Notes under the pieces: model-generated
Database searches by the model: none
Seen by the model: only the letters and a program-made list of their open reading frames with translations
What the model was told of the DNA's origin: nothing
Origin: Parcubacteria group bacterium CG08_land_8_20_14_0_20_43_9
GTDB lineage: Bacteria; Patescibacteriota; Minisyncoccia; Minisyncoccales; PEYH01
Direction: 5' to 3'
NCBI GenBank assembly: GCA_002774465.1
Contig: PEYH01000039.1
Coordinates: 1 to 5,698, forward strand
Length of the DNA stretch: 5,698 nt
Program-made: the position numbers and the translations under genes
In this document: positions 4,638 through 5,698 of the stretch, piece after piece
How the letters are laid out: every line of letters begins with the position of its first letter
How positions within the stretch are numbered: position 1 is the stretch's first letter

Positions 4638-5698
4638 CTATCTTCTCAAGGCCTTAATTCCCGGCAATTCTTTACCGCTGAAAAACTCAAGCATAGCGCC
4701 CCCGCCGGTGGAAACATAATCAAACTTCCCGCGCAAATTATTGTCTGCTAAAAAAGCGTTTGTGTCGCCTCCGCCGACTACGGAAAAAGACCGGCCCCTT
4801 AAAATGGCGTTGGCAATAGCCAGGGTCCCGCCGGCGAATCTTTCATCCTCAATATAGCCGAGAGGACCGTTCCAAATAACTGTTTTGGCTTCTTGGATGA
4901 TGTCGGAGAACATTCTGACAGTTTCCGGCCCGATATCAAGCATCTGCTCTTCACTCCTAATCTTGCCGACTGCCGACTGGCGCAAATAATCGGGTTGATG
5001 ATTCTTCAGCCCCACTAAAGCGTCTACGGGCATATGCAATTTAGGATTAGTCAACTCAAAACCTGCCGCCTCTTTTTCCAGCCCATCTTCCCCGATAAAA
5101 GGAGAAAGAGAAATACCTTTTGCGTACAATATCGCTGACGCAATTTTTCCTCCCACCAAGACATGGTCGGCGATTTTCAAAAAATTAATCAAGCAGGGAA
5201 TCTTAGCTTTAAGCTTGGCTCCGCCCAAAATGACTATCAACGGCCTCTTGGGCTTTTCTAAAACAGAACTCAAAACCTTCACCTCCTCTTCAAATAACAG
5301 CCCTGCCGCAGAAGGGAGATGCTTGGGTATGCCCACTATAGAGGCATGATTGCGGTGAACGCTGCTAAAAGCGTCGTTGATGAAAATTTCTCCCAGAGAT
5401 GATAATTGCTTGGTGAAAACGTCGTCGTTGGACATCTCTCCGGGAAAAAATCTTAAATTCTCCAATAGCAAAATTTCACCGGACTTTAGATTTTTTGCAG
5501 CCTCCTCTGCCTCTCTGCCGACACAAGTTTTAACAAATTTTACCTCTTTATCCAATAAAGACGATAATCTTTTGGCCGCTGGATAAAGGGTCAGCTTCTG
5601 AATTCTTATTTTGCTATTTTGGATTTCATCGGGCCGGCCCAAATGGCTCATCAAAATAATTTTCGCCTCGTTTTCCATCAAAAATTTTATGGTCGGCA
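4638..5698 (-). CDS. pgk: Phosphoglycerate kinase, N-terminus outside the window
   Basis: Pgk transfers phosphate between 1,3-bisphosphoglycerate and ADP, an ATP-forming step of glycolysis in the cytosol. The frame is open to the window edge and reads PTIKFLMENEAKIILMSHLGRP, so the visible TTG/ATG near 5676-5681 is internal; roughly 30-40 residues are missing. Seen in order are SHLGRP (about 5631-5648), ENLRFFPGE, INDAFSSVHRNHAS (substrate-binding Arg and His), ILGGAKLKAK, IGPETV, WNGPLGYIE, VVGGGDTNAF (nucleotide-binding, near 4761-4775) and STGGGAMLEF with PGIKAL at the end. The visible 352 residues plus the missing part match the family's 390-400. The middle is divergent: GGKIASAIL stands where most enzymes have GGaMa.tF. 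It is the first visible gene of the pgk-recJ-rnhA string; its promoter lies outside. Confidence 0.96.
   Translation of the reverse strand, partial: PTIKFLMENEAKIILMSHLGRPDEIQNSKIRIQKLTLYPAAKRLSSLLDKEVKFVKTCVGREAEEAAKNLKSGEILLLENLRFFPGEMSNDDVFTKQLSSLGEIFINDAFSSVHRNHASIVGIPKHLPSAAGLLFEEEVKVLSSVLEKPKRPLIVILGGAKLKAKIPCLINFLKIADHVLVGGKIASAILYAKGISLSPFIGEDGLEKEAAGFELTNPKLHMPVDALVGLKNHQPDYLRQSAVGKIRSEEQMLDIGPETVRMFSDIIQEAKTVIWNGPLGYIEDERFAGGTLAIANAILRGRSFSVVGGGDTNAFLADNNLRGKFDYVSTGGGAMLEFFSGKELPGIKALRR

Noticed and set aside
5676..5681. TTG/ATG pair as the start of phosphoglycerate kinase
   Set aside because: The frame is open upstream to the window edge and reads PTIKFL, which is conserved Pgk sequence, so the true start lies outside.

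Overview
The window looks like a piece of a small bacterial genome of the Candidate Phyla Radiation (Patescibacteria, Parcubacteria-like). This is inference from gene style, not from a phylogenetic marker search. The supporting signs are short proteins, tight minus-strand gene strings with weak Shine-Dalgarno sequences, a phosphoglycerate kinase with a divergent middle region, a compact RecJ, and a CofE-like protein with no other F420 gene in view. Translations fit the standard bacterial code. Most of the window is AT-rich, but one plus-strand block of roughly 0.8 kb is clearly GC-rich.

Layout from left to right. At 1-297 (minus) lies the N-terminal 99 residues of MurJ, the lipid II flippase, cut by the window edge. 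At 313-1014 (minus) lies a CofE-like (F420-0:L-glutamate ligase family) protein that ends 15 bases before murJ and probably shares its transcript. The stretch 1015-1311 is mostly non-coding, with a perfect 12-base palindrome and a 21-codon scrap that may be a gene remnant. At 1330-2053 (plus) is a deoxynucleoside kinase gene split by one extra base near position 1528, closed by a very strong terminator hairpin at 2078-2127. It is the only plus-strand gene and its GC content (60-65% in the lines I counted) stands out. From 2128 to 2334 I see no gene.

At 2370-2695 (minus) is the RNase P RNA gene rnpB, with a near-consensus sigma-70 promoter upstream (2702-2729) and a terminator hairpin downstream (2335-2365). 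From 2730 to 2991 is a non-coding stretch holding one perfect DnaA-box 9-mer and two copies of a 26-base repeat, each of which reads on the minus strand as a small hairpin followed by five Ts. At 2992-5698 (minus) is a tight gene string, pgk (5' end outside the window), recJ-like, then rnhA, with gaps of 4 and 16 bases.

Taken together, the window is mostly housekeeping: glycolysis (pgk), DNA repair and RNA:DNA hybrid removal (recJ, rnhA), tRNA 5' maturation (rnpB) and cell-wall precursor export (murJ). The deoxynucleoside kinase fits a salvage lifestyle in an organism that takes up nucleosides, and it looks like a later arrival. I do not see a convincing new multi-gene system. The points most worth a second look are the frameshifted GC-rich kinase cassette, the duplicated terminator-like repeat after rnhA, and the orphan CofE-like protein beside murJ.
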